64,000 nucleotides of DNA from Panax quinquefolius. Lineage: Eukaryota > Streptophyta > Magnoliopsida > Apiales > Araliaceae. The DNA lies in the NCBI GenBank assembly GCA_020205615.1, contig CM035160.1:4380437-4444436 (forward strand), read 5' to 3'. Of this stretch, positions 12,344-41,801 are shown in pieces. A program made the translations under genes and the position numbers. Under the pieces are notes generated by a model. It was given only the letters and a program-made list of their open reading frames with translations. It searched no databases and had not been told where the DNA came from. Position 1 is the first letter of the stretch. Every line of letters begins with the position of its first letter.

Positions 12344-13437
12344 TCAATGGTCGATCCGTAGACCGACAGAGAGTCGACCTTGAAAATATTGCCAAAGCTT
12401 TCTACTGGCAATTATTAAAGCAAAGGCAAATTTCTCAATATTTGGATACCGGGTTTCAGCATCTCGTAGGACGTGGCTGACATAATAGACCGGATGCTTC
12501 TTCCCACTGATCTCCCGAACCGACACTGCTCCAACAGCCAATGAACTTGCTGCAAGGTACAAATATAAGGTCTCTGCTGGGGCAGGCTTTACCAATAAAG
12601 GAGCAGAAGACAGATATGTCTTTATGCCTTGGAAAGCGTCTTCACACTCCGAAGTCCACTGGAACGTTTTTGCATTCTTCGGTCCCTTCAATGTGTCAAA
12701 GAAAGGAAGGCATCTCTCCGCAGATTTGGCGATTTAACCTCCTCAAAGCCGCATCCTACCAAATGACGCTGGACGCCCTTGAATGACTGAGGAGTCTTCA
12801 TGTCAAGAATGGCCTGGATCTTCTCCGGATTGGCCTCGATGCCCCTCTGACTAACCAGATAACCCAGAAACTTTCCTGCACCGAGCTGAAAGTACATTTG
12901 GCCGAATTGAGTCTCAATTGATGATAACGAAACAAATCGAAAGCATTCCTCCGTGTCGTCCGGATGCTTACGAATCAGCATACTCTTCACGATCATGTCA
13001 TCTACATAAACCTCCATGTTCCTCCCAACCGCCATCAAGATGAAGTTCATCATTCTTTGGTAGGTAGCTCCAAAGATTTATGAGGCCAAAAGTCATTTTT
13101 TGTAGGCATACACCGAACGGTGTGTAATGAACGCCGCCTTTAGAATGTCTTCTTTGCATGGATATTTGATGATAACTCAAAAGCATCCATAAAACTTAGT
13201 AATGCATACCTCAAGTGGCATCGATGAAATTTGATCGATATGGGGGTAGAGGATAAAAGTCCTTCTGACAAGCTTTGTTGAGATCGGTAGTCGATGCAAA
13301 CCCGCCATTTTCATTTCTCGCTTCGCACTAACACCACATTTGCTATCCATTCGGGTAATCAATCTCGTAGATGAAGTCGGTACTAGCAGCGGTTTAGCAA
13401 CCTCTTCATCGATGATCTTCGCTAGCTTCTGGAGCAA
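12344..13437 (-). pseudogene. E2 reverse transcriptase and RNase H
   Basis: Minus-strand frames 12688-13437 and 12344-12691 carry the polymerase: 'YVDDMIVKSM' (catalytic YVDD), 'GKFLGYLVSQRGIEANPEKI', 'KTPQSFK' and then 'CEDAFQGIKTYLSSAPLL' leading into the pol RNase H ('VYYVSHVLRDAETRYPNIEK'). The palm segment upstream (13177-13437) is badly frameshifted compared with the clean copy in E3 at 24725-25285. It copies element RNA into DNA inside virus-like particles. Broken as sequenced. Confidence 0.8.
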
Positions 13438-13879
13438 ATATCCGCTTCTTCGACGAACCGCTTCTTCAAGGATCTATCTCCAATTTATGCTCAAAGAACC
13501 TTTCGCTTAACTCCCTCGGCATGTCTTGCGGCTCCCATGCAAAAATATCCGCATATAAGCGCAGAAGAGTTCCATAAGGTTCGCTCAAGAGGTTCTGCAG
13601 ACCCAACCAATCCTCACCGTCTTGTCCGACTTTCCGATGTCCAACTCAATCTCCTCCGTCCCCTCCAAAGCAGGATCACCAAATGGCTTGAAATCGCTTC
13701 TCTGTGAAGGGTTCGATCTCAATTGCCATCGTCTTTTCTCGCTTTTCATCGACCCCATTCCGGATGAAATAACAAAGATTCCGATAACATCGCTTGCCAG
13801 TCTAAGTCACCCACCACCTCTTCTACTCCATGCGCGTGGGGAATTTAATTTTGAAATGTGGGATGGAGGTCACAACTTG

Positions 13880-14260
13880 AGAGTCACAACGTAGGTCTTC
13901 CCAAAGATGGCATTGTGTTTAATCCACATGCACAACATAAAATTTGCACGTTATCTCTACCACGCCGAGGGCCGTGTCAAGATAACCGGAGTTCAATAGT
14001 GCTGCGACCACTCGACCGGTCGTTCTTAAAACCGTATAGAGGAGCCTCTGTCCGACCTCCATTTTGTGCCCATCAAGATGCATCCTCCGATAAGCATGGG
14101 CATAAAGAATGTCCACCAAGATCCGTTATCTATCATCATGCGTTTCACATCCACCGAGCCCACTTCAGGCTTGTGATCACCAATGCCCCTTCATGCGGTT
14201 CGATGGGCTCAAGGATAATCCGCATCCGTAAATGATATGACGGTTCCTCGGAAAAGGTCT
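13880..14260 (-). pseudogene. E2 aspartic protease region
   Basis: The frame 13919-14119 reads VDILYAHAYRRMHLDGHKME, the same segment that follows the DNGSS active site in E3 (25639-26109). The active-site bases themselves are distorted here. The protease processes the gag-pol polyprotein. Confidence 0.6.
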
Positions 14261-14540
14261 GCTAATCTTCAGGTAAAGCATCTCACACCGATATGACCGA
14301 ATCAAGATAAGCCCTTCTCTTCTTCCCTACTAACTTCCCTACTGCACTCCACCAGCTTATTACATCAACGACTTGCTTTGCGCGGTGTAATCGAGCATTT
14401 TGAATAGTGGTGCTTGAACCGTCTCGAATGGTACGATTGATAATCACTGATCCTGGCGGTCCTTCTCACCACATAATCAATCGCCAAGCCGCTTTTAATC
14501 TTCTTCCACGAAATCCTTTAAATTACAACACTCATTAGTG

Positions 14541-16010
14541 TCACGACCAAAGCCCTTGATGATAACCACAATATTTACGAGGGTTGCCATGTCCCGTCCC
14601 CGTAATTATCACGAGGTGGCTCAAAGAAAGGCCGGTTTCGATCCGATCCAAAATTACCGACCTCTCTGTGTTCAATTGGGTGTAGACCTTATTAACCTTC
14701 GGGTTAGAAACAGGTGCACGACTGCTGCCTTTGCCGCCACGAGTTATTGTACTTCTTCGAACTACCTTCTGCCCTTTGGTTGTACCCCCCCACTCTTCTC
14801 TGATCAACTTCATTCTTGGGAACCTCTATCTCCTTTAATTGGCCCAGAGAAGGATTTTTCAGACTATTCATAGCCTCTTCTACAACAATATAGCCTTCAC
14901 GCTTGTCAAAGGCTTCGCCAGTTTTCGAATGGTGAAACATCAACTTCTTCACCAATTTCTCCGACTTAACCAGATCTAGCCCATTCGGAACAAACCAACA
15001 AATTGAGATCATTAAGGTCTGATACCGACCAACCGCTTCCCTAAACCTCTTTACATATCGGCTTTAAGATTCATTCATGAGAACTCACGGATCTGTCTTA
15101 AAAGAGCTCAGTAGGCTTTCCCCTTCTTCGGTTGCTTCCAAAACGTGCGTGGAACTTATCACAAAGCTCGGTCCACGAGGAAATCGAATCCGATGGTAAA
15201 GTCCCCATCCACTCGCTCTTGCGTCTTTTCTCGGTACGTGTGACAAAAGTGTGACACTTGGCAAGAGTCGAAGTCATAGTAATCCATCACCCTTTAACGC
15301 TTCGACTATGGTCATAAGGATCTCCGGACCCATCATAGCTCTCCATACGAGGCAACTTTTTGGTGATATCCGCTTTCTCCTTGAGAATATCGGAGGAAAA
15401 AGGGACGCCTTCTTTCCAGAGTGTCTTTCACCGTTGGACTTCACCCAACCTGCTTTGAGTTCTTTCAACTCCTTTACTGTAAAAATCAACACCTTCTAAG
15501 TCATATGAGATCTCTTCCTCGAGCGACGTTCGCGCTTTGAATGGATCGACCTCTTTCTGCCGATCCCACTGCCCTTGGGGGACTTCTTGATCTACTAGGA
15601 TGTATAATTTCATCCTCATGATGAGAACGATTGTGCCGGTACTCTCCTCTTCGGGTTTCTGGCACGATTTCTCTCGACCTGCTTCTTCGTCTATCATCGT
15701 CGTGATGCGGTGAACCAACGACCATCAGTGTCTTCTTCGAGGCCAAGGGTGTTCTGCTCTTCGATCTCCTCCTACTGCGAGAACGATCCCTAGACACATG
15801 CATAGAATGCTCCGGCTCCTTACCCTTCCGTCGGGGTATCTCCTTATGCCTACTCCGTCTTTCAGAATGAAATGGCTAGATGCTTCGTCTCTTAACTCAT
15901 CCACCCGAAGCATCTGTTCGGCTATATCTTTCCTTTGTTTTAACGTAACCTCCAAAGCCTTATCTGCTTGGCTCGCCATCCTCGCCAACTTGGCGCTCTG
16001 CCTTTCTTGA
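14541..16010 (-). pseudogene. E2 gag, arginine/serine-rich N-terminus
   Basis: At 14704-15012 the frame 'DLVKSEKLVKKLMFHHSKTG' followed by 'GYIVVEEAMNSLKNPS' matches the gag of E3 (26407-26679). Further upstream, 15501-15803 encodes a strongly arginine/serine-rich stretch ('SRDRSRSRRRSKSRTP', 'RRRSRSREIVPETRR'), and 15725-15988 a helical segment near the start (MARMASQADKALEVTLKQRK). The pieces sit in different frames, so the gene is broken as sequenced. Gag forms the particle; the RS-rich part probably binds RNA (inference). Confidence 0.65.
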
Positions 16011-16317
16011 CCACTTCGGCGATGAGTTACGGTCGGTGAGCCTTCTACCCGCCCCCACGATCGATCACGCCTTTATCACCGCTTGAAAACCAACTTCCGT
16101 CTGGCTCCACCGTGGATCTTCTGGACGAAGTTCTCCCTGAGTCAGGTTTAGAGGTCGTGCTTTCGTTAGCAGACTTTAGAAGGACCCAGACGGTCCTTTA
16201 TCGAAATACTGAGGCGTTGATGAACTAATGTACCATCGCCCTTTTCCCTCCAGTGTACCATCTCTACTCCTCATCATCTTCCTAAATAAGTTAAACAATT
16301 GTGATTGAAAATTTTAG

Positions 16318-16337
16318 CCCTCCTTCTAGCGCTTGAA
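16318..16337 (-). other. E2 primer-binding region
   Basis: Directly inside the 5' LTR the minus strand reads TTCAAGCGCTAGAAGGAGGG. The equivalent place in E3 reads TTGGCGCTAGAAGGAGGGAC. The conserved 'GCGCTAGAAGGAGGG' beside the LTR is probably the tRNA primer site; I do not assign the tRNA. Confidence 0.5.
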
Positions 16338-17003
16338 TGTTAACGCCAGATCTTCCGCCACGCCCCAATCACGTAAGACGCCTCGATCCTCGCATACAAG
16401 AAAAACACGATAAACACCACAAGCTTGACGGCGGTTCCGTCGGGGGATAGCTCAGGCGTGAGAGTCAGTATACGTGTTCACAAGGTTAAACAATGGAGGA
16501 ATATAATGTCTATTGTCTTGAGAGAGAAATAATAATTCTTGAGTGTATATATGATTATTAATTTATAAAATTGTGTGTACATACCTCTTCGTGATGACTT
16601 CCTTGCTAAGCTATACTCTCTTTTCCTGGATTACAGTGCCACCCACTATTACCTGACACACCCCCCTGATCTGATGGGTTCTACCGACTGCATGTAGTTT
16701 ATCCACTGCTTTTCATCAAGCATGTTTCCACCGCCAGCCGGTTATAATCCCATCCACATTAATGCATGACAGGTTCTCTAGTCAACTGTCATGCTTTTTC
16801 ATCATTGTAGGTCAAAATAATAGATATTAAAATGTCCAAAGGATCGACCCACTGGACCGATCCGGTCTTATAAGTCAAAATGGAAATAATAGGATAACTG
16901 GGCTCAAAGACTTTCATGGTTCAATAATGAAGGCCCAACAGATTAATTAAAAGAGTAAGCCCAATCTACTCAGCCCAATGAGAAAAAATATTATGACCCA
17001 ACA
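16338..17003 (-). repeat. E2 5' LTR
   Basis: 666 bp from TGTTAACGCC to GACCCAACA, with TG/CA ends, and homologous to the two LTRs of E3 (17250-17914, 26974-27632) though clearly more diverged from them than they are from each other. The partner LTR lies outside the window. The base after its end (17004) is already host exon sequence. Confidence 0.85.
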
Positions 17004-34128
<17,125 letters not shown>

Positions 34129-35389
34129 AGTTATTTTGGGATTGTTACTAATAATGAAAACTTGGACGGTCACAGGCATCCATGGGTTGTAACTTGTAAG
34201 CTGTTCTTGGCCTTGTTCAATGCCCAATGATTTGTTTTCACCATCCTAAAAGTTTGATTTGTGGTGGTTTGAACTACATGTTATCCCCTCTTGCATACAT
34301 AGATATTCGTTCACTTTGTATTCCAAGTGTTGATGTTGGTGAAAGCTGAGGACTACACTAACCCCTTTGTTTGGACTTTGTTTATGGTGATAATACATAC
34401 ATCTAGCTTGTTCTTGATTATTAGAACCACGTGGAGCTTCATATTATTGACCTTCCTAACTATTTGGGTTGTCCGCCATTTTTAAACCAAGTAATCTTTT
34501 TTCTAGAGTTCTTTTTGTATTTTTTTTGGCGGAACCACGCATGTGAAAGAGTAAAAGGGATAAGAGGTAAGAGTAATCAGGTAAAAAATGATTATTATTT
34601 TTTTTACCAACTTGCTCTCCAGAGAGTATGCTATATTATCCAGCCAGGTAGAGAGAAAATTTTAATCCTCAAGAGTGTGCAACAAGATTTACCCAACAAT
34701 GAAAACAGTTTTAGGTCTTGTCAATCCAATCAGGAATGCAAGTCTTAACCTTCAACCCTTCTTTCTTTCTCTAATGATTCCCTTCCAATAATGTTTCAGG
34801 ATAACCTACTTAAACAAGGTCAATCCTACTTTTGCAATGTCAATCCACTTCCTAATTCTTGAGAAATCATGCGACAGTAATGATTTATGCTTGGACCATA
34901 AATCCAGCTTTTTGGGACAAGCAATCACTATCCATAACTCTCATTCCATTTGTTCTGAAACATAATTACAATTACAGAAATATTTACTCATCCATACCTT
35001 TTTAAACTAAAGGTCCACCCCCCCCAAACCCCCCAAAAAAAAAAAAAACCAAACCAACATCCACTAAAAAAAATACAAGACCACCATAAAAGTGCATTGA
35101 TCATTCACCACTACACCCGCCATTGAAAGATAAAGCACTGCATATTCAAAAAGCTTTGACAATTTATCATGTGTTTGAATCTAGCAAAAGACGTGGAGGG
35201 GCTTTTATTATTTTAAGCATGGCATCAAACCATGTCTTGATTAAAGTTGAAATAAATGCAAAAAGGTGGAACCATGGCATTCGACTTTGATTGCAACTGA
35301 TTGCATGCATGGAACTGGACGGGGACTGGTAGGGTTTAGGTATCAACAGTTACGGGATATGTTAGATGGGAATACCGTCTTTCTGAGGT
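34129..35389. other. Convergent intergenic region, complex I gene and bHLH gene
   Basis: Holds both 3' untranslated regions. An A-rich/C-rich homopolymer patch is at 35018-35050. No further gene seen; the frame at 34431-34748 lacks recognisable features. Confidence 0.6.
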
Positions 35390-38300
35390 TTACTTAGTTT
35401 CAGGGTTGACAAGTGTGGTGGTATCTGATGGTTGCGTGTGGTAGATTGCGGAGGCAAGTGAGATGGGCATAATGCAAAGTGCCTTGGATTGGAGGAACTG
35501 CATAGCAGCCCCAACATTTTCTTCCATAAGCTTGGCTACATGTCGTTCTGTGCCATCGTTTGACCATTTCTCCCAGGCTGGTTGGTTTCTTCCACCTTCA
35601 CTACCCTCTTTCTGATCAAAATCAATCACAAAAAAGACGCAGAATATATAAGAAAAGGAACAGATTTCCTGCAAGAAAAATTGAAAATCTACATTACCTC
35701 AACTGGGGTGATTGGAATATCAGTCACAAGTGGTGCGACAGCACCAGCACCACCCAGTCTACTCATGCTCAGCACCTGTAAAATTGATGATTTGAGTGTG
35801 TGCGTGTGTATATATATATACATTTGGACAAAGCTGTATGAAAGCCAGTTATTTAAAGCTTGAAAACAGCTCAGGTACCTTATTTGCATAAAAAAGATTC
35901 ACTAGTGCTTACAAATGTCATCTGCTATCATTTACTACTTACTGAAAACATTATTTGAGAGAAGAAATCATCTCAACCTTTTCCATTTGTTAAATACTGT
36001 GGCACGATGTTTTGTCAAAAGTTAGTTTAGTTATTAGCAGGCCATGGTTTAAGTACCAACGAGGGAACTGGTAGTTCAGCTTTTTAAAATCTAAAACTTA
36101 ACACCCATGTAATTTGTAAGGAACCTGACCAAAGAACTTTCATGATGAACATATTGACACTGAATTAGGGCCAAAGAAGTGCGTCTGAATAATTAAATTA
36201 TGAAAGTCCATAACCAAAATTGGATCACTTTATTGACTGAATGCTTAAAGAACAATGAATGTCCTGAAATTAGTATCTCGAGGTATAGGCTCAACAACTG
36301 GTAAAATTCTGGCTCTAACTTGAGCGTGTTATAACTATACAAGTAAGGAGGCAAACGATGAATATTTCTCCCAGTAGGAAGTACAGATCCTTCATTTCAG
36401 TCAATAATGTCAACATACCTAGATAATGAATCTGTAAAGAACTACTGATCATTTACCTTCACTTGAAGCCTCAGGAACTTTACGTAATCCACAATTTCAT
36501 CAAGCATGGCAGCTCTATCCGTCTGCACAAGAAAGGATCTTTATCATATGTATGATGGAGGATGAACTGACAATAATATTCTTCTTGTGCAAAGCATAAG
36601 GTTATTCCATAACCTTAAAGGGTAAATAGATATATAATTATATATACAACATAGTTTGATAAGTAACCTTAAAACTTAAAAGGAAAAATAAAAATGCAAG
36701 ATCAGAGCAATAATGAAGCACCTCAAATTATTGTTGCCTTGTGGCATACAAAACACAAATTTTCAAGCTTATCACCTATTCGTTCTTTATACAGCAATCA
36801 CATCAGTAGACTAAAATCCACGTCACAAGCTATATTTTAGAATTTACAGACCTTTCAACAATCCACAACCAGGTGTTTATCGAGATTATCAGACACGAGT
36901 GTCTGACAGAAATATAATGAATTAGTATGCTGCTTTTGGAAACCGAAGATCAAGTTAGACATGGCATCACATAAAACTAGTCACATGTTTTAATTTACAG
37001 AAGCTACTATGCAGTTCGTCAATAAGCTATGTTCCAAATCAATCACTTAGCTAATGAGGATTCTTAAGTTTATGAATTTTAACTGATTGTTTGAATTAGT
37101 CAACTGATCTCTTATTCAGAAACATCCACAACTAGCTACAAGTTTCAGTAGTAAATGATTCACTTGTCCAGTTATACACAACCAATTGCACTTACCACAA
37201 CACTAAAGGGGAATCTAATTTAAAATAAAATAGAAACGAGGATTGAGGCGAAAAAAATGAAAAAGAAAGCAGTAAGTCCATGTACTCCAAATTTATATAC
37301 CAATAGTCTTTGATATCAATGAATTTCAGCATTAACTTTGCCATTGGCAAATTTTTTTTTTTTTTTTTGCTCAATAAAAACTGTAATGTTAGTAACATTT
37401 CTTAAATAAAACTAATTAAAATGAGTGGACCACTTCGTAATTGTTAGTCCCCCATCCTATTGTAGTTTTCCCCAATTTTAAGAGCTTGTGGCACAAAATT
37501 TTATGAAGTGACAGAATATAACTTTATGTGATATCTTTCAATAAATTTTATAATATTTAAGATGATATATACTAATATATTGGAAAATACATGTGTTTGT
37601 ATTTCCATGCAACTTAAAATTCACTCCACATCTCCCAAAAAAAGAAAAAGAGGCTGCCTCACAACATATTAATTTAAAAACCGAAGAATGGAGAATAAGA
37701 AAATGGGGAAAGAAACCATCACAATAAATATTGGAAAGATGCCTAAAATACAACTCAAATTCAAACTCTATTTTAAAAACTATTACTCCCTCCGTCCCAG
37801 GATAAAAGTCTTGGTGGACTTTTCACGCATATTAAAAAGAGGAATAAAATGACAAAATTGTCCATAATAATGTCATTAAATATAGAGAGAGGATTAGAAT
37901 AAAAAAAGTATGAGATATTTAATGCTACGGGCATAATAGGAAAAAATGTATAAAAGTTTAGTTATTAAAGGAAAGTGAACATTTAACATGGGACTACCCA
38001 AAATAGTAATAAGGACTTTTATCTTGGGACGGAGGGAGTAATAGATTGCTTCCAACTTGAGCTTAGGTATTTTGTTCAACAGTCGCAGTTATGCTCTGAG
38101 AAAAAGGAATTGTTTTCTACTTGATATTTTATTTATTCAATCATTTTCAGAAAATATTGTTCCATGTTCAATGAGGTAGCCACGTTTACTAAGTACAAGA
38201 AATGTAAAACCTAATGACAATACGCATATATATTATTTAGGAGTTACATTGCAAGGGAGGATGTTATTATTTTGTTTGTAGCTTATTTGAATGCTAGGGA

Positions 38301-41300
38301 GAGTCGAACTCTATTCTGCAAACAAAAACAAAGAGTCGCAAAATAACAGGAGTGAGGAGATTCAGACCTTACTCACACTTGGCACCAGTTCTTGCAACGC
38401 CCTAATTCTTTCTGCTATTCTTTCCCTGCGTAACTGCACCAATAGGAGAAGTGAGCTGTGACACCTTGCACAACAGCACAAGAGAAAATGCAATAAGCAT
38501 GATCAGAACTACACATCACTTTCATCAAGGCTCTGCAGCAAAGAATCTACTGGAACTCCCGCATCACAGGAGGAAGGGGAGGAGCCATATTTGTTTATTT
38601 TAGGATAACAAACAATTGTAATGTATCTGTCCAAATACAAGCATATAGCAGGATTCCAACCAAAATTAATATAACACTTTGCTCCATTTGACATTGACAA
38701 GGTCCTAAGCAAAACCTCCTTATAAAGAAGAGATTCTCTTCTACTGAAAATATTTTCTTACATAATATATCAAAAAAATCAGTATATCTCATTCTACTAA
38801 TAATCTACTAAACACCCTCCATCAAGAACATATAAAACTAGAGTAGACAACAAGTAAACAAAACTTTTTCTTTCTTGTATAGCAGTTTCTCCTCATAGTT
38901 TTGCAATATTCTGTCTCCCAGAGGTTTGTTGCAGCATATAGCAACACTTCTTTATGCCGGAAAGGTAAATTAAAATGAAAAATCAAGCTTACCCGCTCAG
39001 CAATGCTGTGTGGATCTGTAGCCTGGCCTCTTCTTGCCCTCACTCTTGGGCGGATTGTAGGGGGGTGTGGAATTGCAGGAAGTGTATTATGCATTGGCTG
39101 GCCATGGAAACCCTACAAAAAGATTGTTCGATCACCAGAGACAAAAACTCAAGAGAGAAAAGTAGCTGCTTCACTCAATAGTCTCAGACAAAATAAAAAA
39201 TTATTAATAACTTTAAACAGAAAACACAATAATGCAAAAGGGAAGCTTTGTAAATTGCATTGTTTTTAAAATGTGATCCTCTTAGTAATTTTAATTGGTT
39301 TCTTCTTTCTACGAGCACACATGTCCAACTTCACAAATCAGCCTAATAACTTAAGAACGTAATTAGTACCCAATACCCATTAGACAAATGTTATATGATA
39401 CTCCCTCCTATTCAGATTAAATGTCTTTTTAGAGAGTTTCATTTTATTCTATATAATGCTACGTTTGGATCGATTGAATAGGAGGGAGAATGGAATGAAT
39501 CATTCCATTGGAATGATAAAAATGTTGTTTGGTTTGTTTATTCCAACGGAATAATGTATTCCTAGTGGAATAGGTGTTAAGTTAAAATTATAATTTTTAT
39601 TCCTGGAAGGGGGGTCAGGAATAACTTATTCCATATATTATTTTTAAGTAATTGACAAATATGCCCCTTAAAAATAAAATAAGGTTCCATGTTCTTTCAT
39701 TCAATCAATCTATCGATCTGCGAAAGAGGAGGAGCAGAGGCGAGCGAAAAAGGAGCAGAGCCACCCCCGACCCACACCCCACCCCACCCCACCCCACCCA
39801 CCCACCCACCCACCCAAACCCCCAAACCCCCACACCCACACCCCCACCCCCACCCCACCCCCACCCCACCCCACCAAAAAAAATAATATTATGTGATTAT
39901 GTATACACCATTACCATCACCCCAACCCCCACACCCCCACCCACACCCCCACCCCACCCAACCCAACCCAACCCAAAAAAAATAATATTATGTGATTATG
40001 TATACACCCCACCCCTCCTCCCTCCCTCCCTCCCTCCCCCCCCCCACCCCACCCCACCCCCCACCCCACCCCACCTCACCTCACCCCACCCAACAAAAAT
40101 AATATTATGTGATTATGTATACACCTCTCTTACCCCCCACCCCCACACGCAAAAAATAATATTATGTGATTATGTATACACCCCACCCCACCCCACCCCA
40201 CCCCCACCCCACCCCCCACCCCCCACCCCACCACCCAAAAAAAATAATATTATGTGATTATGTATACACTCCACCCCATCCCCCACCCCCACACACCCAC
40301 GCAATAAAAATAATATTATGTGATTATGTATACACCTCACCCCACCCCACCCCCACCCCCCCACCAAAAAAATAATATTATGTGATTATGTATACACCTC
40401 TTACCCCCCACCCCACCTCCCACCCCCACGCAAAAAAAAATAATATTATGTGATTATGTATACACCTCACCCCCACCCACCACCCAAAAAAAAATAATAT
40501 TATGTGATTATGTATACACCCTTACCACCACCCCGACCCCACCCCGACCCCACCCCACCCCACCCCACCCCACCCCACCCCATCCCTTATATGTAATTTT
40601 TTAATATAAATTGAATTTAAGTTAAATTTGAACATTTGGAGGTATTTAGGTCACTTTCTAATTATTTATTTCATTCTTAGATGTATTCATAACATCAACC
40701 AAACATGTACATTGAATATTAAAAAATCATTCCATTCCCTTCCTTATTTCATTCCCTCATCTATTCCATTCCCTACTCTATTCCATTCCTTCAATCCAAA
40801 CGTAGCATAAGTGTTGTTTTGGAATCTCTATGCAATATTGCAATACTTTTCCTAATTTACCCCTCTATTTAATATGCTTAGTAAATGCAATTGTGGAGAG
40901 AGAAATAATTAATTAGGGGCAATTGTAGAGAATAAGAAGAGACAATTATGGAGAGAGAAATAATTAATTAGGGACACAAAAGACATTTTGTGTTATTTTT
41001 TAATAAGTATGCTTAACTCTAAAAAGACATTTAATCTGAATAGGAGGGAATATAATTTTAATAGTAAAAACTGATGCTTTAAAAGCCAGGAGGAACATGT
41101 ATTCCTGATTTTATTTCTTTTATATGATAGATAGTCAGAATATCAAATTTGGGAACATTATATTCGGATTTTATTGTCTCGTCATATTCTTTTATTCAGA
41201 ATGTCCTTTCTGATTGAACAATAAAAAAAAATACATAAGAACCAAAACTTCAATTTAAAACATACTCCAATATGCCAGTTGGTGCTCAAGAAACTATTTG

Positions 41301-41801
41301 AAAGAAAGCACAAAAAACTATACACGGCTATTAAAGGCATGAAGAACATTTCTAAATGAATCTAGTTACTAAAACAAGTCGCTATGTAATATGAAGGAGA
41401 AAAAATGTTCAAATAAAAAAATAAAAAAATAAATTAAATCTTTACTTTCCATCAGTTTTTTCTGCAATTCATGAAGAAACATAAGTACTTACCATGTTCG
41501 CAGGAGAAGAAACCCTGCTATCAACATCTTCGCGAAACCGTTTTCCACCACTTCCTGAGGCCACCTCATCCATCTTCAAAAACTCTCCTCCTTTTCCTTG
41601 CTCCAAACTCAACCCTAACGGAAAATGAAACCCACCGCCAAGATGACCGGAGCCGTCGCCGGAGTTGAGCTGCAACATCATGGGAGCAGCCGCCGCCGCT
41701 TCATTTCCAGTCAAATTGGGTTCCGCTCCCGCGTAAGCCGGAAAGCCGAGGATTTGTTCCAGGAAGTCGTCAGCTGGGCCGTCCCCAGGATTGTTAGCCA
41801 T
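35390..41801 (-). CDS. UNE12: bHLH transcription factor, UNE12/bHLH59-like
   Basis: Six exons, all joining in frame: 41493-41801 (start), 38993-39112, 38368-38433, 36457-36522, 35698-35775, 35390-35611 (TAA). The product is 286 residues. The N-terminus reads [15 protein letters not shown] and '[12 protein letters not shown]'; then '[20 protein letters not shown]' leads into the basic region (H138, E142, R143 and following arginines, the E-box contact pattern). Helix-loop-helix follows as '[20 protein letters not shown]' and '[20 protein letters not shown]'. The tail keeps '[20 protein letters not shown]' and '[20 protein letters not shown]', typical of the UNE12/LRL subgroup. It is a nuclear, dimeric DNA-binding regulator. 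Intron 1 is long (2.4 kb) because of inserted transposons; intron 3 carries a Stowaway element. No damage to the coding sequence. Which subgroup member this is remains less sure than the family. Confidence 0.93.
37786..38038. mobile_element. Stowaway-like MITE in bHLH intron 3
   Basis: 253 bp flanked by TA on both sides. Terminal inverted repeats CTCCCTCCGTCCCAGGATAA and, at the other end, its reverse complement with one base different. The TIR sequence and the TA duplication are those of Tc1/mariner-derived Stowaway elements. No coding capacity. Confidence 0.92.
39457..40807. mobile_element. PIF/Harbinger-like non-autonomous element with satellite core
   Basis: Ends TGCTACGTTTGGATCGA and (reverse complement of the right end) TGCTACGTTTGGATTGA, flanked by TAA on both sides (39454-39456, 40808-40810). 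A three-base TAA/TTA duplication and a 'GTTTGGAT' terminus fit Tourist/Harbinger elements. Subterminal 'attccattcc' words are frequent. The interior is the (CCCCA)n array described separately; no transposase is present. Confidence 0.75.
39768..40590. repeat. (CCCCA)n array with nine conserved 26-base cores
   Basis: C-rich tracts of CCCCA, CCCA and CCCCCA variants of 20-90 bases alternate with a core that is invariant in all nine copies: A-run, then 'taatattatgtgattatg', then 'tatacac'. Cores start near 39883, 39979, 40097, 40155, 40245, 40309, 40369, 40439 and 40491. The complementary strand, which is the transcribed sense of the bHLH gene, is (TGGGG)n. Long open frames here are just translated repeat. 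Confidence 0.9.

Larger units (their letters stand above)
9179..17003 (-). mobile_element. E2: Tat-lineage Ty3/gypsy retrotransposon (right part)
   Basis: The order from right to left is 5' LTR, primer site, gag, protease, reverse transcriptase with RNase H, an additional plant RNase H, integrase, a tandem array, then the end of an antisense gene. This matches E3 (17250-27632) segment by segment. The extra RNase H ahead of integrase and the antisense gene mark the Tat lineage (Tat/Ogre/Retand group). The left part, including the 3' LTR, is absent because E1 is inserted at 9178/9179 and the rest lies left of the window. Bases 1-7 (GACCTTG) match E3 at the collinear place, supporting the nesting. 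The right end abuts a coding exon of the complex I gene. Confidence 0.85.
39399..41052. mobile_element. Stowaway-like MITE split by an inner element
   Basis: Inverted ends of about 35 bp: 'ctccctcctattcagattaa' on the left, its reverse complement 'ttaatctgaataggaggg' on the right, followed inward by 'atgtctttttagag' and its complement. Without the inner insertion (39457-40807) it would be about 300 bp, a usual MITE size. It lies in intron 1 of the bHLH gene. Confidence 0.8.

Noticed and set aside
12541..14873. Plus-strand frames within E2 pol and gag
   Set aside because: Shadows of the minus-strand reverse transcriptase, protease and gag; no motifs of their own.
38595..38792. Short frames between bHLH exons 2 and 3
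   Set aside because: Intronic; they do not join in frame with the exons and are not conserved motifs.
39652..40257. Long proline/histidine-rich open frame
   Set aside because: It is the translation of the (CCCCA)n array and its cores; there is no start context or splice support, and the opposite strand is open as well.
39883..40520. TAATATTA words resembling the geminivirus origin nonanucleotide
   Set aside because: The sequence is TAATATTATG, not TAATATTAC. There is no stem around it and no Rep-like gene nearby, so it is not a viral insertion.
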